Shown: positions 22,522 through 31,827 of the stretch, piece after piece
Layout of the letters: every line of letters begins with the position of its first letter
Numbering within the stretch: position 1 is the stretch's first letter
Program-made: the position numbers and the translations under genes
Notes under the pieces: model-generated
Told to the model about the DNA's origin: nothing
The model's database searches: none
What the model saw: the letters and a program-made list of their open reading frames with translations, nothing else
Assembly (NCBI GenBank): GCA_036389035.1
Contig: DASVQQ010000025.1
Span: 54,508 to 118,507 of the forward strand
Reading direction: 5' to 3'
DNA from: Jatrophihabitans sp.
GTDB taxonomy: Bacteria > Actinomycetota > Actinomycetes > Mycobacteriales > Jatrophihabitantaceae
DNA length: 64,000 nucleotides

Positions 22522-23934
22522 TCACCGTCGGGATCTGCCCTGCCACTCCGGATGGGCGTACAGGGTGCGAGAGGTGATGCTCGCCGGCTGAGCGCCGTCG
22601 CTGAGGTACAGCACGTGCGAGCCGCCGCCGGCGGCCCTGGCCTGCACCAGCGCGGCTCGTGCCTGGGCCAGCAGCGTCGCGCTCTGACCGGCGTCGTCGC
22701 CCGGGTCACCGGTGAGCACCGACAGGCCCAGGTTGGCCGACATCGAGAACTCCCGGCCGGCGATCGCCTCGGGGGTGGCCAGGGCCTGTTCCAGCCGCCG
22801 GGCCACCGCCTGGACCTGTTCCGGGCCCACCTCTTCGGTGATGATGACGAACTGGTTGGCGCCCACCCTGCTGATCACGTCACTGCCGCGCAGGGTGGTT
22901 TGCAACCGCTGGGCCAGCGCCAGCTGCAGCTGATCGGCAAGCCCGCCGGGCTCGTCCTGGCCGGCGACCAGCTCGTCCCAGCCGTCGAGTTCGGCGAGCA
23001 GGACGGCGCAGCCGGTGCCGGTGCGGTGCGCGCGTTGCACGGTCTCGATCAGGCCCTGGTCGAGCGCGGCCGAGTTCAACAGTCCGGTGAGCGGGTCAAG
23101 TCGGGTGGCGAGTTCGACCTCGCGGTCATCGCGCCGGCTCAGGTCCTCGACCTGCTCCAGCGCGTACAGGGGCCGGTCGTCGTCGTCGAAGAGCGGCGTC
23201 GCGGTGGCCCGCACCCAGCAGACGCTGCCATCGGCGCGATAGAAACGCTTCTCGGCCCGGAACGGCGTGCGCCGGCCCGCCATCGCCCGGCGCATGGCCG
23301 AGGCGGTCAGGCCACGATCCTCGGGCAGGGTCAGCTCCTCGAACGGGCGGGCCAGCAACTGCTCGCGGGGGTAGCCGGTGAGCCGGCACAGCGCGTCGTT
23401 GACCCGCAGGTAGCGACCGGCGTCCTCCGGATCGAGGCTGATCATCGCCATGCCCACCACCGATTCCTCGAAGACGATCCGCAGTGCCTGGTCGGCGGCC
23501 CGCAGCTGGTCCAGGCGCTGGGCCAGCTTCTCCTCCTGAACGCTCAGCCGGGTTGCCAGCCCGGCGGTTTCCAGCAGCGCCCCGGCATGGGCCAGCACCA
23601 GCCGCAGCGCTGTCTCACCGGACCGGCCGGAGCCGGTGGCCGGCCCACGTTCGAAACCCAACCAGCCGAGCTGCTGACCGGCGCGACCGGTGATCGGGTG
23701 GGTCTCCGGCTCACCCGGGCCGGCCTGCTCGCGACGGCGCCAGCGGCTCCGGGCCCGCGCGGACTCCATCGACCCCTCGGGGCCGACGACCAGCGCCGCG
23801 GCATTGCGTCCGGCCAGCGCGAGAGTGTCCGGAACGCCGTCACCGTCGGAACGCCACACCGCCACGGCCGCCGCTCCCAGCAACGTCAAGGCGTCCTCGG
23901 CCAGCTGAGGCAACCCTGGTGGAACCTCTGTCAT
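22522..23934 (-). CDS. PAS-GGDEF protein with degenerate active site
   Basis: 470 residues. The first ~130 resemble a weak GAF-like region. A PAS domain follows (about 150-275, with SVVGMAMISL and a C-terminal FRAEKRFYRADGSVCWVRA segment), then a GGDEF domain from about 295. The helix DPLTGLLNSAALDQG is well conserved, but the signature loop reads GANQF instead of GGDEF and the metal-binding Asp region reads AELDGWDEL. It probably cannot make c-di-GMP and may act as a sensor or c-di-GMP/GTP-binding protein. No inhibitory RxxD site is seen. GAAGG precedes the ATG. Confidence 0.88.
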   Translation of the reverse strand: MTEVPPGLPQLAEDALTLLGAAAVAVWRSDGDGVPDTLALAGRNAAALVVGPEGSMESARARSRWRRREQAGPGEPETHPITGRAGQQLGWLGFERGPATGSGRSGETALRLVLAHAGALLETAGLATRLSVQEEKLAQRLDQLRAADQALRIVFEESVVGMAMISLDPEDAGRYLRVNDALCRLTGYPREQLLARPFEELTLPEDRGLTASAMRRAMAGRRTPFRAEKRFYRADGSVCWVRATATPLFDDDDRPLYALEQVEDLSRRDDREVELATRLDPLTGLLNSAALDQGLIETVQRAHRTGTGCAVLLAELDGWDELVAGQDEPGGLADQLQLALAQRLQTTLRGSDVISRVGANQFVIITEEVGPEQVQAVARRLEQALATPEAIAGREFSMSANLGLSVLTGDPGDDAGQSATLLAQARAALVQARAAGGGSHVLYLSDGAQPASITSRTLYAHPEWQGRSRR

Positions 23935-24057
23935 GGGGATGCCTTCTCCGGGTGGCTGTGCGCTCGTATCGAGGGTGCGTTATCAGGACACAACAACGAT
24001 ACGCGGCTGACTCGGGAGGAAGCGGACTTCTCTGCTGAATCAGCGGTATGTCTCGGA

Positions 24058-24972
24058 TCAGTGGCGCGGAATGCCCAGCGCCCCGGGCCACTGGCCGTGC
24101 TCGGCCTCACCGTCGGGCAGCGGCTGCAGCACGTTGCCGGTCGAGGGCTGCGTCGGCGGACGCCGGGTCAGCGAGGCCAGGTGCAGCAACGGTGTCACCA
24201 GCGCGTCATAGATCCTGGGCGCCAACCGGAAACCCGCCACGATCAGCGGATTCGCCGGTCCGACCGAGACCCTGGCGCGGCGCCGGTCCACGCAGCTCAG
24301 CACCGCCCGGGCGACCTTCTCCGGCGAGTCCACCGGCAGCGGCGGGCGGGCCGAGCGGCCGGTGACGTTGGCCGCCTGGGAGTAGATCGGGGTGTTGACG
24401 CCGCCTGGAGACACCGAGCTGACCAGGATCTCCGGTTCGTCGCGGGTCTCCAACTGCAGCACCCGAAGCAGCCCGGCCTGCCCCCACTTGCCCACCACGT
24501 AGGCCCCCATCTGCGGGGCGGCGATGGCGCCGAGCAGCGAGTTCACCACCACCAGGTGGCCGCGGTGTTGGGACCGGAACGCCGCCAGCGTCGCGCGGGC
24601 CACGAAGAAGGTGCCCTGAATGGCGGTGTCCACCACCGCGGTGAAGATCTCGGAGGGTAGCTCCTCGATGGTGCCGTAGGCCATCACCGTGGCGGAGTGC
24701 ACCACCACGTCCACCCGGCCGTGCGTCGCGACCGCGGTGTCGATCAGGTTCTGCGCCGACCGCTCCTGCACGACGTCGGTGACCACCACCTGGGCGCCGG
24801 CCGCGCCGTCTGCCAGGCACTGCGCGGCCACCACGGCCAGCCGGTCGGCGCTGCGCGAGGCAAGCACCAGTTGGGCGCCGCGAGCCGCGAACGCCCGGGC
24901 GGTGGACAGCCCGATGCCGCTGGAGGCACCGGTCACCACCACGATTTCCGGACCGGAGGAACCAGCTGTCAC
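24058..24972 (-). CDS. Short-chain dehydrogenase/reductase
   Basis: 304 residues. TGASSGIG (about residues 14-21) binds NAD(P), the catalytic serine lies in VVNSLLGAIA, and the YVVGK pair supplies tyrosine and lysine. A C-terminal extension of about 60 residues beyond the core ends in a Pro/Gln-rich tail. The GTG start overlaps the stop of the zinc alcohol dehydrogenase (GTGA), so the two oxidoreductases are coupled and probably act on related substrates. Confidence 0.9.
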   Translation of the reverse strand: MTAGSSGPEIVVVTGASSGIGLSTARAFAARGAQLVLASRSADRLAVVAAQCLADGAAGAQVVVTDVVQERSAQNLIDTAVATHGRVDVVVHSATVMAYGTIEELPSEIFTAVVDTAIQGTFFVARATLAAFRSQHRGHLVVVNSLLGAIAAPQMGAYVVGKWGQAGLLRVLQLETRDEPEILVSSVSPGGVNTPIYSQAANVTGRSARPPLPVDSPEKVARAVLSCVDRRRARVSVGPANPLIVAGFRLAPRIYDALVTPLLHLASLTRRPPTQPSTGNVLQPLPDGEAEHGQWPGALGIPRH

Positions 24973-26153
24973 GGCTTCAGCACCACCTTGATGCAGCCGT
25001 CGTCCTTGTTGCGGAACATCTCATAGGCCGAGGGCGCCTCGGCCAGCGGCAGCCGGTGGGTGACCAGGTCGAGAACGCCCAGTGGATCCTGGGGATCCAT
25101 CGCCGCCGCCAGCGCCTGATCGCTCCAGCGACGCACGTTCGCCTGGCCCATCCGCACCTGGACCTGCCGGTCGAACATCTCCATCATCGGCATCGGGTCC
25201 ACCTCGCCGCCGTAGACACCGCTGATCGACACCGTGCCACCGCGCCGGACGCCCTTCAGCGCGGCATGCAGGGCATCCATCCGGTCCACCGCGAACTTGT
25301 CGGTGATCCGCTGGGCGATGGCGTCGGGCAGCAGCCCGGTGACCTTCTGCGCCAGCGCGACCGGCCGGTTGCCGTGCGCCTCCATTCCCACCGCGTCGAT
25401 CACCGCGTCCGGGCCGCGCCCCGAGACCATCTCGATCAAGCTCTCGGCGACGTCGTCCACCTTGGCGAAGTCCAGCGGTTCGGCGCCGTAGCGGACGGCC
25501 AGTGCCAACCGCTCCGCAACCGTGTCCACCCCGATCACCCTTTCCGCGCCGAGGTGTTTGGCGATCCGGACCGCGAACTGGCCGACCGGCCCCAGCCCGA
25601 GCACGGCCACCGTGCTGCCCGGTTGCACGTCGGCATAGACCACTGCCTGCCATGCGGTGGGCAGGATGTCGGACAGGAACAGGAACTGCTCGTCCGGCGT
25701 GCCGTGCGGGACCTTGATGGGACCGAACTGCGCCTGCGGAACCCGCAGGTACTCGGCCTGGCCGCCGGGCACCGAGCCGTACAGCGAGGTGTAGCCGAAC
25801 AGCGCGGCGCCCTTGCCCTGCGACCGCACCTGGGTTGTCTCGCACTGGGAGTACAGCTCGCGCGAGCACATCCAGCAGAAGCCGCACGAGATGTTGAACG
25901 GCACCACCACCCGGTCCCCCGGCGCCAGGTTGCTGATGTCCGAGCCGACCTCCTCGACGATGCCCATCGCCTCGTGGCCCAGCACGTCCCCCGCCTTGAG
26001 GTACGGGCCGAGCACGCCGTACAGGTGCAGGTCCGAGCCGCAGATCGCCGTCGAGGTGACCCGCACGATCGCGTCGGTGGGCTCCAGGATCCGCGGATCG
26101 GGCACGTCGATCACTTGAACGTTCTGATTTCCCTGCCAGGTAAGGGCTTTCAC
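24969..26153 (-). CDS. Zinc-dependent alcohol dehydrogenase (FDH-like MDR)
   Basis: 394 residues. The catalytic zinc ligands lie in CGSDLH and GHEAMG. Four structural-zinc cysteines follow in SCGFCWMCSRELYSQC. The NAD-binding motif is VAVLGLGPVGQFAVRI near residue 180. The spacing and the long insert resemble glutathione-independent formaldehyde-dehydrogenase-like MDR enzymes. GTG at 26153 is supported by AGGAGAA. The frame extends 33 codons upstream without a ribosome site. It is the first gene of a two-gene unit with the SDR. Confidence 0.92.
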   Translation of the reverse strand: MKALTWQGNQNVQVIDVPDPRILEPTDAIVRVTSTAICGSDLHLYGVLGPYLKAGDVLGHEAMGIVEEVGSDISNLAPGDRVVVPFNISCGFCWMCSRELYSQCETTQVRSQGKGAALFGYTSLYGSVPGGQAEYLRVPQAQFGPIKVPHGTPDEQFLFLSDILPTAWQAVVYADVQPGSTVAVLGLGPVGQFAVRIAKHLGAERVIGVDTVAERLALAVRYGAEPLDFAKVDDVAESLIEMVSGRGPDAVIDAVGMEAHGNRPVALAQKVTGLLPDAIAQRITDKFAVDRMDALHAALKGVRRGGTVSISGVYGGEVDPMPMMEMFDRQVQVRMGQANVRRWSDQALAAAMDPQDPLGVLDLVTHRLPLAEAPSAYEMFRNKDDGCIKVVLKP

Positions 26154-26318
26154 GACTTCTCCTGCTCGTTGGCGGCGACGGAAGCAGCCCTTTGCCAGCG
26201 GTGACGAGCGGCGAAGCTCGGGCGAGCGGGCAGCCTCCGGCCGGTAGGGCACGGTGCTCGCTGCTGCTCAGCGGGATGCAGCCAGTTAATCACGCCGGCA
26301 CGCGGTACGGTCGAGTCC

Positions 26319-27989
26319 ATGCGGCCCACCAGTCAGGCTCAGCGCTCAGCCGGAACCCGCTCCGACGACGCTCCGGACGCGGTGGTGATCGGCGCGGGCC
26401 ACAACGGGCTGGTGGCGGCGAACCTGCTCGCAGACCAGGGCTGGGACGTCGTGGTCTGCGAGGCGACCCCGCACCTGGGCGGCGCGGTGAGGTCGGCCGA
26501 GGTGACCAGCCCCGGCTACCTTTCCGACCTGTTCAGCGCGTTCTACCCGCTGTCAGCGGCTTCGCCGGTGCTGCGAGAGCTGGCGCTGGACCGGTACGGC
26601 CTGCACTGGACGCACTCGCCCAGCGTGCTGGCCCACGTCTTTCCCGACGACCGGTGCGCGGTGCTGTCCCGCGACCTGGACCAGACCGCGGCGTCGGTCG
26701 AGGAGTTCGCGGCCGGTGACGGGGCCGCCTGGCAGGCGATGGCCCAGCAGTGGGAGCGCATCCGGCAACCGCTGATCGACGCCCTGTTCACCCCGTTACC
26801 CGCACTCGGCCCGGCCTGCCGGTTGCTGGCGGGGCTGGGCAGTGCGGAGGCGCTGCGGATGGCCAGGCTCGCGCTGCTGCCGGTCCGCCGGCTGGGTGAG
26901 GAGCGCTTCGGTGGAGCGGGCGCGCCGATCCTGCTGGCGGGCAACGCCCTGCACGCCGACCTGCCGCCTGAGGGCGCCGGCAGCGCCATCTACGGCTGGC
27001 TGCTGGCGATGCTGGGGCAGAGCTACGGGTTTCCGGTTCCGATCGGAGGCGCCGGCAAGCTGACCGAGTCGATGGCGGCCCGGCTCGCGGCCCGCGGCGG
27101 GGCCGTCCGGCTGGCCAGCCCGGTGGAATCGATCGAGGTGCAGGCCGGCGTCGCGGTCGGCGTCCGGCTGGCCACCGGCGAGCGGATCCGGGCCCGGCGC
27201 GCGGTGCTGGCCGACGTGCCGGCTCCGACCCTGTACCGATCACTGGTGGGCGAGCGGCACCTGCCGGCCGGCTTCGTCGCCGACCTCGACAACTTCCAGT
27301 GGGACAGCCCCACCGTCAAGATCGACTGGGCGTTGCGGTCCAAGGTGGGATGGACGGCGGCTGGCGCCCGGGGCGCCGGGACCGTCCACCTGGGCGTCGA
27401 CCTGGACGGCCTCACCCGGTACGCCGCGGACCTGGCCACCCGGCAGGTGCCCCGGCAGCCGTTCGTGCTGTTCGGCCAGATGACCACCGCCGATCCGAGC
27501 CGCTCCCCCGAGGGCACCGAATCGGCTTGGGCCTACACCCACCTGCCGGCCGGCGTGGACTTCAGCGACGAGGTCATCGCCGAGCATGTCGAGCGGGTCG
27601 AGGCGTGCGTCGAGCGGCACGCGCCGGGGTTCGCCGGGCTGATCCTGGGCCGCTACGTCCAGTCACCCGGACGGCTGGAGCAGGCCAATCCCTCGCTGGT
27701 GCACGGCGCGGTCAACGGCGGCACGGCGCAGTTGCACCAGCAGCTGGTGTTCCGGCCGGTGCCGGGCATGGGCGGCGCCAGCACCCCGGTCGACCGGCTG
27801 TTCCTCAGCGGCTCGTCGGCCCACCCGGGCGGTGGCGTGCACGGCGGCCCCGGCTCCAACGCCGCCCGGGCCGCGCTGGCCCGCGACGGCCTGCTCGGCG
27901 GCGGCCGGCGCAAGGCCTCGCAGCTGCTGATGAACCGGCTCTACCGCGGCGCCGGCGACCAGCGGCGCTCGCTGACCAGCCGGGTCTAA
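26319..27989 (+). CDS. Phytoene-desaturase-like FAD oxidoreductase
   Basis: 556 residues. The N-terminal dinucleotide motif VVIGAGHNGLVAANLLADQG (residues 22-41) is followed by the EATPHLGGAVRS flavin contact. The C terminus has LFLSGSSAHPGGGVHGGPG, the conserved end of CrtI/amine-oxidase-like NAD(P)/FAD-dependent oxidoreductases. No carotenoid synthase gene is next to it, so carotenoid desaturation is not implied. Stop codons overlap convergently with the MBL-fold gene (CTAA). Confidence 0.9.
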   Translation: MRPTSQAQRSAGTRSDDAPDAVVIGAGHNGLVAANLLADQGWDVVVCEATPHLGGAVRSAEVTSPGYLSDLFSAFYPLSAASPVLRELALDRYGLHWTHSPSVLAHVFPDDRCAVLSRDLDQTAASVEEFAAGDGAAWQAMAQQWERIRQPLIDALFTPLPALGPACRLLAGLGSAEALRMARLALLPVRRLGEERFGGAGAPILLAGNALHADLPPEGAGSAIYGWLLAMLGQSYGFPVPIGGAGKLTESMAARLAARGGAVRLASPVESIEVQAGVAVGVRLATGERIRARRAVLADVPAPTLYRSLVGERHLPAGFVADLDNFQWDSPTVKIDWALRSKVGWTAAGARGAGTVHLGVDLDGLTRYAADLATRQVPRQPFVLFGQMTTADPSRSPEGTESAWAYTHLPAGVDFSDEVIAEHVERVEACVERHAPGFAGLILGRYVQSPGRLEQANPSLVHGAVNGGTAQLHQQLVFRPVPGMGGASTPVDRLFLSGSSAHPGGGVHGGPGSNAARAALARDGLLGGGRRKASQLLMNRLYRGAGDQRRSLTSRV

Positions 27990-28837
27990 CCGGCGGCCGG
28001 GCCGGTCAACGTCACGGTCTCACCGCGCTCGACGTAGCGCACCAGGCCCCCGAGTCCGCGCCGGTTGACCTCGGCGCGAAAGTCGGCCAGCGGTGACTTG
28101 AACAGCCGGTAGTCGTCGTAGTGCACCGGGATCGCCAGGCCGGGCTTGATCAGCTCCAGCAGGTCCGCTCCCTGGATGGCGTCCATGGTGACCATCAGGC
28201 CGCCCGGCAACGTGGTGCCCCCCAGGTGCAGCACCGCGGCGTCGATGGCCGGGTAGCGCACCGGTATCTCACGCAGGTCATCGACGAACAGGGTGTCGCC
28301 GGTCAGGTACATCCGCAGCTCGACCGGTCGCGACAGCGAGCCAAACTCCAGCAGGCTGCCCATCACCGGCGGCAGCACCCGCCGCAGCAGCCCGGGCGCG
28401 TGCCGGCCGGGCATCGAGGTGACGCGCAACCGGGTGTCGCCCTTGACCAACTCGGTACTGCCCCAGGTGCGCAGGCCGGTGGCGCGGGTGAAGCCGCGCA
28501 ACTGCAATCGCTTGGAGGCGTGCGGCGTGGTGATGACGGGCAGCTGGCGGTCCAGGCCCCGCTGAGCCTGCCGATCCCAGTGGTCACCGTGCAGGTGCGA
28601 CAGCACGATGAGGTCCAGCTCCGGCAACTGCTCAGGAGTCAGCGCGGGTGCGGTCAGCCGTTTGGCGGTCAGCCCGTAGCCCAGGTAGGCCCGCTGGCCC
28701 TGATGCAGGAAGTTCGGGTCGGTGAGCAGCGTGAGCTCGCCATAGCGGATCAGCGTGGTGGCGGTGCCGATGAACAGCAGCGAGCCGGCGGTTCCGGAGA
28801 CGGCAGCGGCCGCGCCGGCGGGTAACGGGTCGGTCAT
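27986..28837 (-). CDS. MBL-fold metallo-hydrolase (UlaG/YfhI-like)
   Basis: 283 residues. The zinc-binding motif is LSHLHGDHWD (HxHxDH, about residues 78-87), with later ligands in MPGRHAPG, YLTGDTLF and PVHYDDYRLF. This pattern is that of beta-lactamase-superfamily hydrolases related to the L-ascorbate-6-phosphate lactonase/NAPE-PLD group. The ATG at 28837 matches the fold's start. The frame is open for a further 640 codons upstream, but that part is Arg/His-rich antisense sequence and is rejected. Confidence 0.9.
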   Translation of the reverse strand: MTDPLPAGAAAAVSGTAGSLLFIGTATTLIRYGELTLLTDPNFLHQGQRAYLGYGLTAKRLTAPALTPEQLPELDLIVLSHLHGDHWDRQAQRGLDRQLPVITTPHASKRLQLRGFTRATGLRTWGSTELVKGDTRLRVTSMPGRHAPGLLRRVLPPVMGSLLEFGSLSRPVELRMYLTGDTLFVDDLREIPVRYPAIDAAVLHLGGTTLPGGLMVTMDAIQGADLLELIKPGLAIPVHYDDYRLFKSPLADFRAEVNRRGLGGLVRYVERGETVTLTGPAAG

Positions 28838-29191
28838 CGCGCCTCGATCGGATCCGGCACGCCTTGAGGGGTGTGCTGAGGGACAGCTGCGGGTCCAACC
28901 GGTTTCGAAGCTACCCGGCCGCGCTATCCAGCGTCCACCGCCGATCGTCCGTCCTCGGAGTCGCCGGCCGGTGCTATGGTCGAATTTCGGCTGGACAGCA
29001 GCCCTTGAGTCGTCCTGGCCACGGCCGGTGACGCCCCCATCCACCGGTGGCACGCCAGCTTCGCACGGCGGGTCCGTCGCGCCCGGCGAGCTGTGCTGGG
29101 TCCGGGGCTGCGAGTGACAGCTAATCGCGCCAGTGACGTCATACCCGGCCACGTTCCAAAGATCCTTCATCAACGAAAGAGGAAACTCCCG
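28838..29191. other. 354-bp divergent intergenic region
   Basis: Lies between the MBL-fold gene (minus) and the stress-type SDR (plus). No convincing gene, and no promoter I would defend; it must carry both start regions. Confidence 0.4.
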
Positions 29192-30031
29192 ATGAACCAG
29201 CCCGAGCAGCAGCAAGAAACCCCAGGCGTCCAGTCGGAGATGACCCCGCGGCCCGATTGCGGGGAGGAAAGCTACCGCGGCTCCGGCCGCCTCACCGGCA
29301 AGGCGGCCGTGATCACCGGCGCCGACAGCGGGATCGGCCGCGCGGTGGCCATCGCCTACGCCCGCGAGGGCGCCGACGTCCTCATCTCCTACCTGAGCGA
29401 GGACTCCGATGCCAAGGAGACCGCCCACTTCGTCGAGGAGGCGGGTCGCAAGGCCGTCCTGATGAAGGGGGATCTGTCCCAGCCGCAGCACTGCCGCGAC
29501 ATCATCGCCAAGGCGATGAGCGAGTTCGGCCGAATCGATGTGCTGGTCAGCAATGCCGCCTTCCAGATGACGCATGAGACGCTGGAGGAGATCCCGGACG
29601 ACGAATGGGACTACACCTTCGCCACCAACGTCTCGGCGATGTTCCACCTGTGCAAGGCGGCCGTGCCGCACATGAAGCCGGGCTCCAGCATCATCGGCAG
29701 CTCGTCGGTGAACTCCGACATGCCCTCGCCGACGCTGGCGCCGTACGCGGCCACCAAGGCGGCGATCGCGAACTTCTGCGCCAGCCTCGCCCAGCTGCTG
29801 GGTGAGCGGGGCATCCGGGCCAACAGCGTGGCGCCCGGACCGGTCTGGACGCCGTTGATCCCGGCCACCATGCCGCCTGAGAAGGTGAGCCAGTTCGGCA
29901 GCCAGGTGCCTCTGGGCCGCGCCGGGCAGCCGGTCGAGTTGGCGCCCGTCTACGTCCTGCTGGCCTCGGACGAGGGCAGCTACGTCTCCGGCGCCCGGAT
30001 CGCGGTCACCGGCGGCAACCCCATCCTGTAG
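29192..30031 (+). CDS. SDR oxidoreductase, general-stress (YhdF/YghA-like) type
   Basis: 279 residues. The N-terminal ~40 residues are the polar PEQQQETPG extension seen in the YhdF/YhxC group. Then come TGADSGIG for NAD(P) binding, NAAFQM, the catalytic serine in SSSVNSDM, YAATK, and a PGPVWTPLIP loop. AGAGGAAA is well placed before the ATG at 29192; the frame extends upstream to 29093 without support. Homologues are often stress-induced. It is followed by three very small genes on the same strand. Confidence 0.92.
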   Translation: MNQPEQQQETPGVQSEMTPRPDCGEESYRGSGRLTGKAAVITGADSGIGRAVAIAYAREGADVLISYLSEDSDAKETAHFVEEAGRKAVLMKGDLSQPQHCRDIIAKAMSEFGRIDVLVSNAAFQMTHETLEEIPDDEWDYTFATNVSAMFHLCKAAVPHMKPGSSIIGSSSVNSDMPSPTLAPYAATKAAIANFCASLAQLLGERGIRANSVAPGPVWTPLIPATMPPEKVSQFGSQVPLGRAGQPVELAPVYVLLASDEGSYVSGARIAVTGGNPIL

Positions 30032-30041
30032 CCCGGTCCGG

Positions 30042-30068
30042 CCTGGGCCACCGGATGTGTGGCCCAGG
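30042..30068 (+). terminator. Terminator after the stress SDR
   Basis: Perfect 10-bp inverted repeat CCTGGGCCAC/GTGGCCCAGG with a 7-nt loop, 11 bp past the stop and followed by TTGGATAATG. Confidence 0.75.
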
Positions 30069-30277
30069 TTGGATAATGTCCGAAGCCGGCGAACAGTTGC
30101 GGACGCCGGGCCCCAGCGCCTAGCGTCGATGGTGCCAGGTGCGTAATCGCCTGTGCCTAGCTGAGCCACCAGCTGCCCGCCCAGGTCGTGGGCCGAGGCA
30201 AAGACATCCGCTTCCGGCATACCCATCGCCCGCGGTACTCGCTGCTGGCCGCACACATCCCGACGAGGGGACTCATC

Positions 30278-30472
30278 ATGAACATCGACAAGAACCAGAT
30301 CATCCAACTGCTGCGTGAGCAGGGCCACCCGCAGGCCGACCAGGCTGAGCAGGAATTGCCGGACCAGGTCGACACCGAGCAGCAGGGCGGCCTGCTGGCG
30401 AAGTTCGGCCTGAACCCCCAGGACCTGCTGGGCAAGCTCGGCGGTGGCGGCGGCCTCGGAAACCTGGTCTGA
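30278..30472 (+). CDS. Small protein, 64 aa, Gln/Gly-rich
   Basis: It begins MNIDKNQIIQLLREQG, has an acidic Gln-rich middle and ends in a Gly-rich LLGKLGGGGGLGNLV tail. GAGGGG precedes the ATG. The helix-then-glycine pattern recalls small actinobacterial proteins of unknown function found with stress genes. It is the first of three consecutive tiny genes after the SDR. Confidence 0.65.
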   Translation: MNIDKNQIIQLLREQGHPQADQAEQELPDQVDTEQQGGLLAKFGLNPQDLLGKLGGGGGLGNLV

Positions 30473-30495
30473 GAAGGCCCTGCCAGGAGGATCCG

Positions 30496-30684
30496 ATGAA
30501 CGAGCAGATCCCGCCCGTCCCACCTTCCACCGACGGCGAGCCGGCCACCGAGTACCCGATGGTGGCCGGCGCCGGGCAGAGTTTCGATGATCTGGACAGC
30601 TCCACCCCCCTCTCGGCCGGTGATGCCGATCAGGGCGAGGCCGGGCCGTCCGGTGACGATCCCGCCGAATCGCGTGAGGTCTGA
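30496..30684 (+). CDS. Small acidic protein, 62 aa
   Basis: Strongly acidic and Pro/Ser-rich, probably disordered (MNEQIPPVPPSTDGEP... ending PAESREV). A good AGGAGG precedes the ATG, 23 bp after the previous stop. No recognisable domain. The ribosome site and spacing argue for a real gene. Confidence 0.6.
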   Translation: MNEQIPPVPPSTDGEPATEYPMVAGAGQSFDDLDSSTPLSAGDADQGEAGPSGDDPAESREV

Positions 30685-30687
30685 CCG

Positions 30688-30870
30688 ATGTCCATCGAAC
30701 AGCTACCCGAGACTCTCCGGCTGCTGGCCGATCCGGCGCAGGAAGTGCTGATCGAGCGCCGGCCGGCATTCAGCCAACTGGCGCCCGTGCCGCTGCTCCG
30801 ACTCGACGCCGAGTCGATTGCCGCCGGCGAGGAGCCCTACCTGCCGAAGACCGGAAGCCACTGGGACTGA
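30688..30870 (+). CDS. Small protein, 60 aa
   Basis: Starts 3 bp after the previous stop. Residues include LPETLRLLADPAQEVLIERR and end LPKTGSHWD. The ribosome site is weak, so translation may be coupled to the gene before. Unknown function. Confidence 0.5.
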   Translation: MSIEQLPETLRLLADPAQEVLIERRPAFSQLAPVPLLRLDAESIAAGEEPYLPKTGSHWD

Positions 30871-30897
30871 GCCCCGTTGCCGGCAGCAGTCGCCGGC

Positions 30898-31827
30898 TCA
30901 GCCCTTTCGGCCCTGGCTGGCGATGCCGTTCATGATGTGGCGCTGGGCGAAGGCGAACAGCACGATCAGCGGGACGGTGGCGATCAGGCTGGCAGCCATG
31001 ATGATCTCCCAGTGCTGCTCGCCGCCGTTGCCGAAGGTGTCGATCACCGCCTTGAGGCCGCGCGGAAGCGTGAACAGGTTGGGGTCCTGCAGGTAGATCA
31101 GCGGCCGCAGCAGGTCCGTCCAACTGGCCTGGATCTCGAACACCAGCACCACTACCAGGGCCGGGCGTGACAGCGGCAGCGCGATCCGCCAGAACAGGCC
31201 GAAGAAGCTGCAGCCGTCCACCCGGGCCGCTTCGAAGTATTCCCTGGGCAAGCTGAGGAAGAACTGGCGCAGCAGGAAGATGTAGAACGCCGAGCCGAAC
31301 AGGTTCTGCGCCCACAGCGGCACCTGGGTGCCGGTGAGGCCGATGCGATGCCAGATCAGGTAGACCGGAATCATGGTCGCCGCGCCCGGCAGCATCATCG
31401 TGGCCAGCACCAGCCCGAACAGCAGGTTGCGCAGCGGAAAGCGGAAATAGGCGAAGCCGAAGGCCACCAGAGCGCTGCTGATGGTGACGGTAACTGCGGC
31501 GGTCAGGGCGACGACCACGCTGTTGGTCACCCATTGCAGGACCGGCGCGTAGCTCCAGACGTCGGAGTAGTTGGCCCACCGCCAGACCCGAGGCAGCAGC
31601 GAGTTGTCGAAGACCTCGGTTCTCGGTTTCAGCGAGGCGCTGATGAGCCACAGGAACGGGTACAGGAACAGCACGCTGGCCAGCAGCAGAACGGCGAGGT
31701 AGGGCAACCGCCGAAGGCTGAGGCCGCCGCCAGAGGTCCGAGCCTTGGCCGTCGGGGGCACGTCCAGAGGCTCACCGGCCGGCTCGGGTTCGATCCCGGC
31801 GCCGCGCACGGGTTGCGTCGCGGTCAT
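30898..31827 (-). CDS. Sugar ABC transporter permease, MalG-type
   Basis: 309 residues with six membrane helices and a ~40-residue cytoplasmic N-tail. The EAA loop that docks the ATPase reads YFEAARVDGCSFFGLFWRIALP. This is the second permease of a CUT1 carbohydrate importer. The ATG at 31827 overlaps the stop of the MalF-type gene (TGATG). The frame is open further upstream but only as antisense-like Arg/Pro-rich sequence. Confidence 0.93.
   Translation of the reverse strand: MTATQPVRGAGIEPEPAGEPLDVPPTAKARTSGGGLSLRRLPYLAVLLLASVLFLYPFLWLISASLKPRTEVFDNSLLPRVWRWANYSDVWSYAPVLQWVTNSVVVALTAAVTVTISSALVAFGFAYFRFPLRNLLFGLVLATMMLPGAATMIPVYLIWHRIGLTGTQVPLWAQNLFGSAFYIFLLRQFFLSLPREYFEAARVDGCSFFGLFWRIALPLSRPALVVVLVFEIQASWTDLLRPLIYLQDPNLFTLPRGLKAVIDTFGNGGEQHWEIIMAASLIATVPLIVLFAFAQRHIMNGIASQGRKG

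Noticed and set aside
22111..24660. 849-codon open frame on the plus strand
   Set aside because: Antisense to the PAS-GGDEF and SDR genes; low-complexity His/Gln/Arg composition.
26319..27989. Carotenoid biosynthesis gene crtI
   Set aside because: FAD and C-terminal motifs fit the broad family only; no crtB, crtE or other carotenoid gene is present.
28838..30769. Long upstream extension of the MBL-fold hydrolase frame
   Set aside because: The extension is antisense to a clear SDR gene and to small plus-strand genes; the MBL fold starts at the ATG at 28837.
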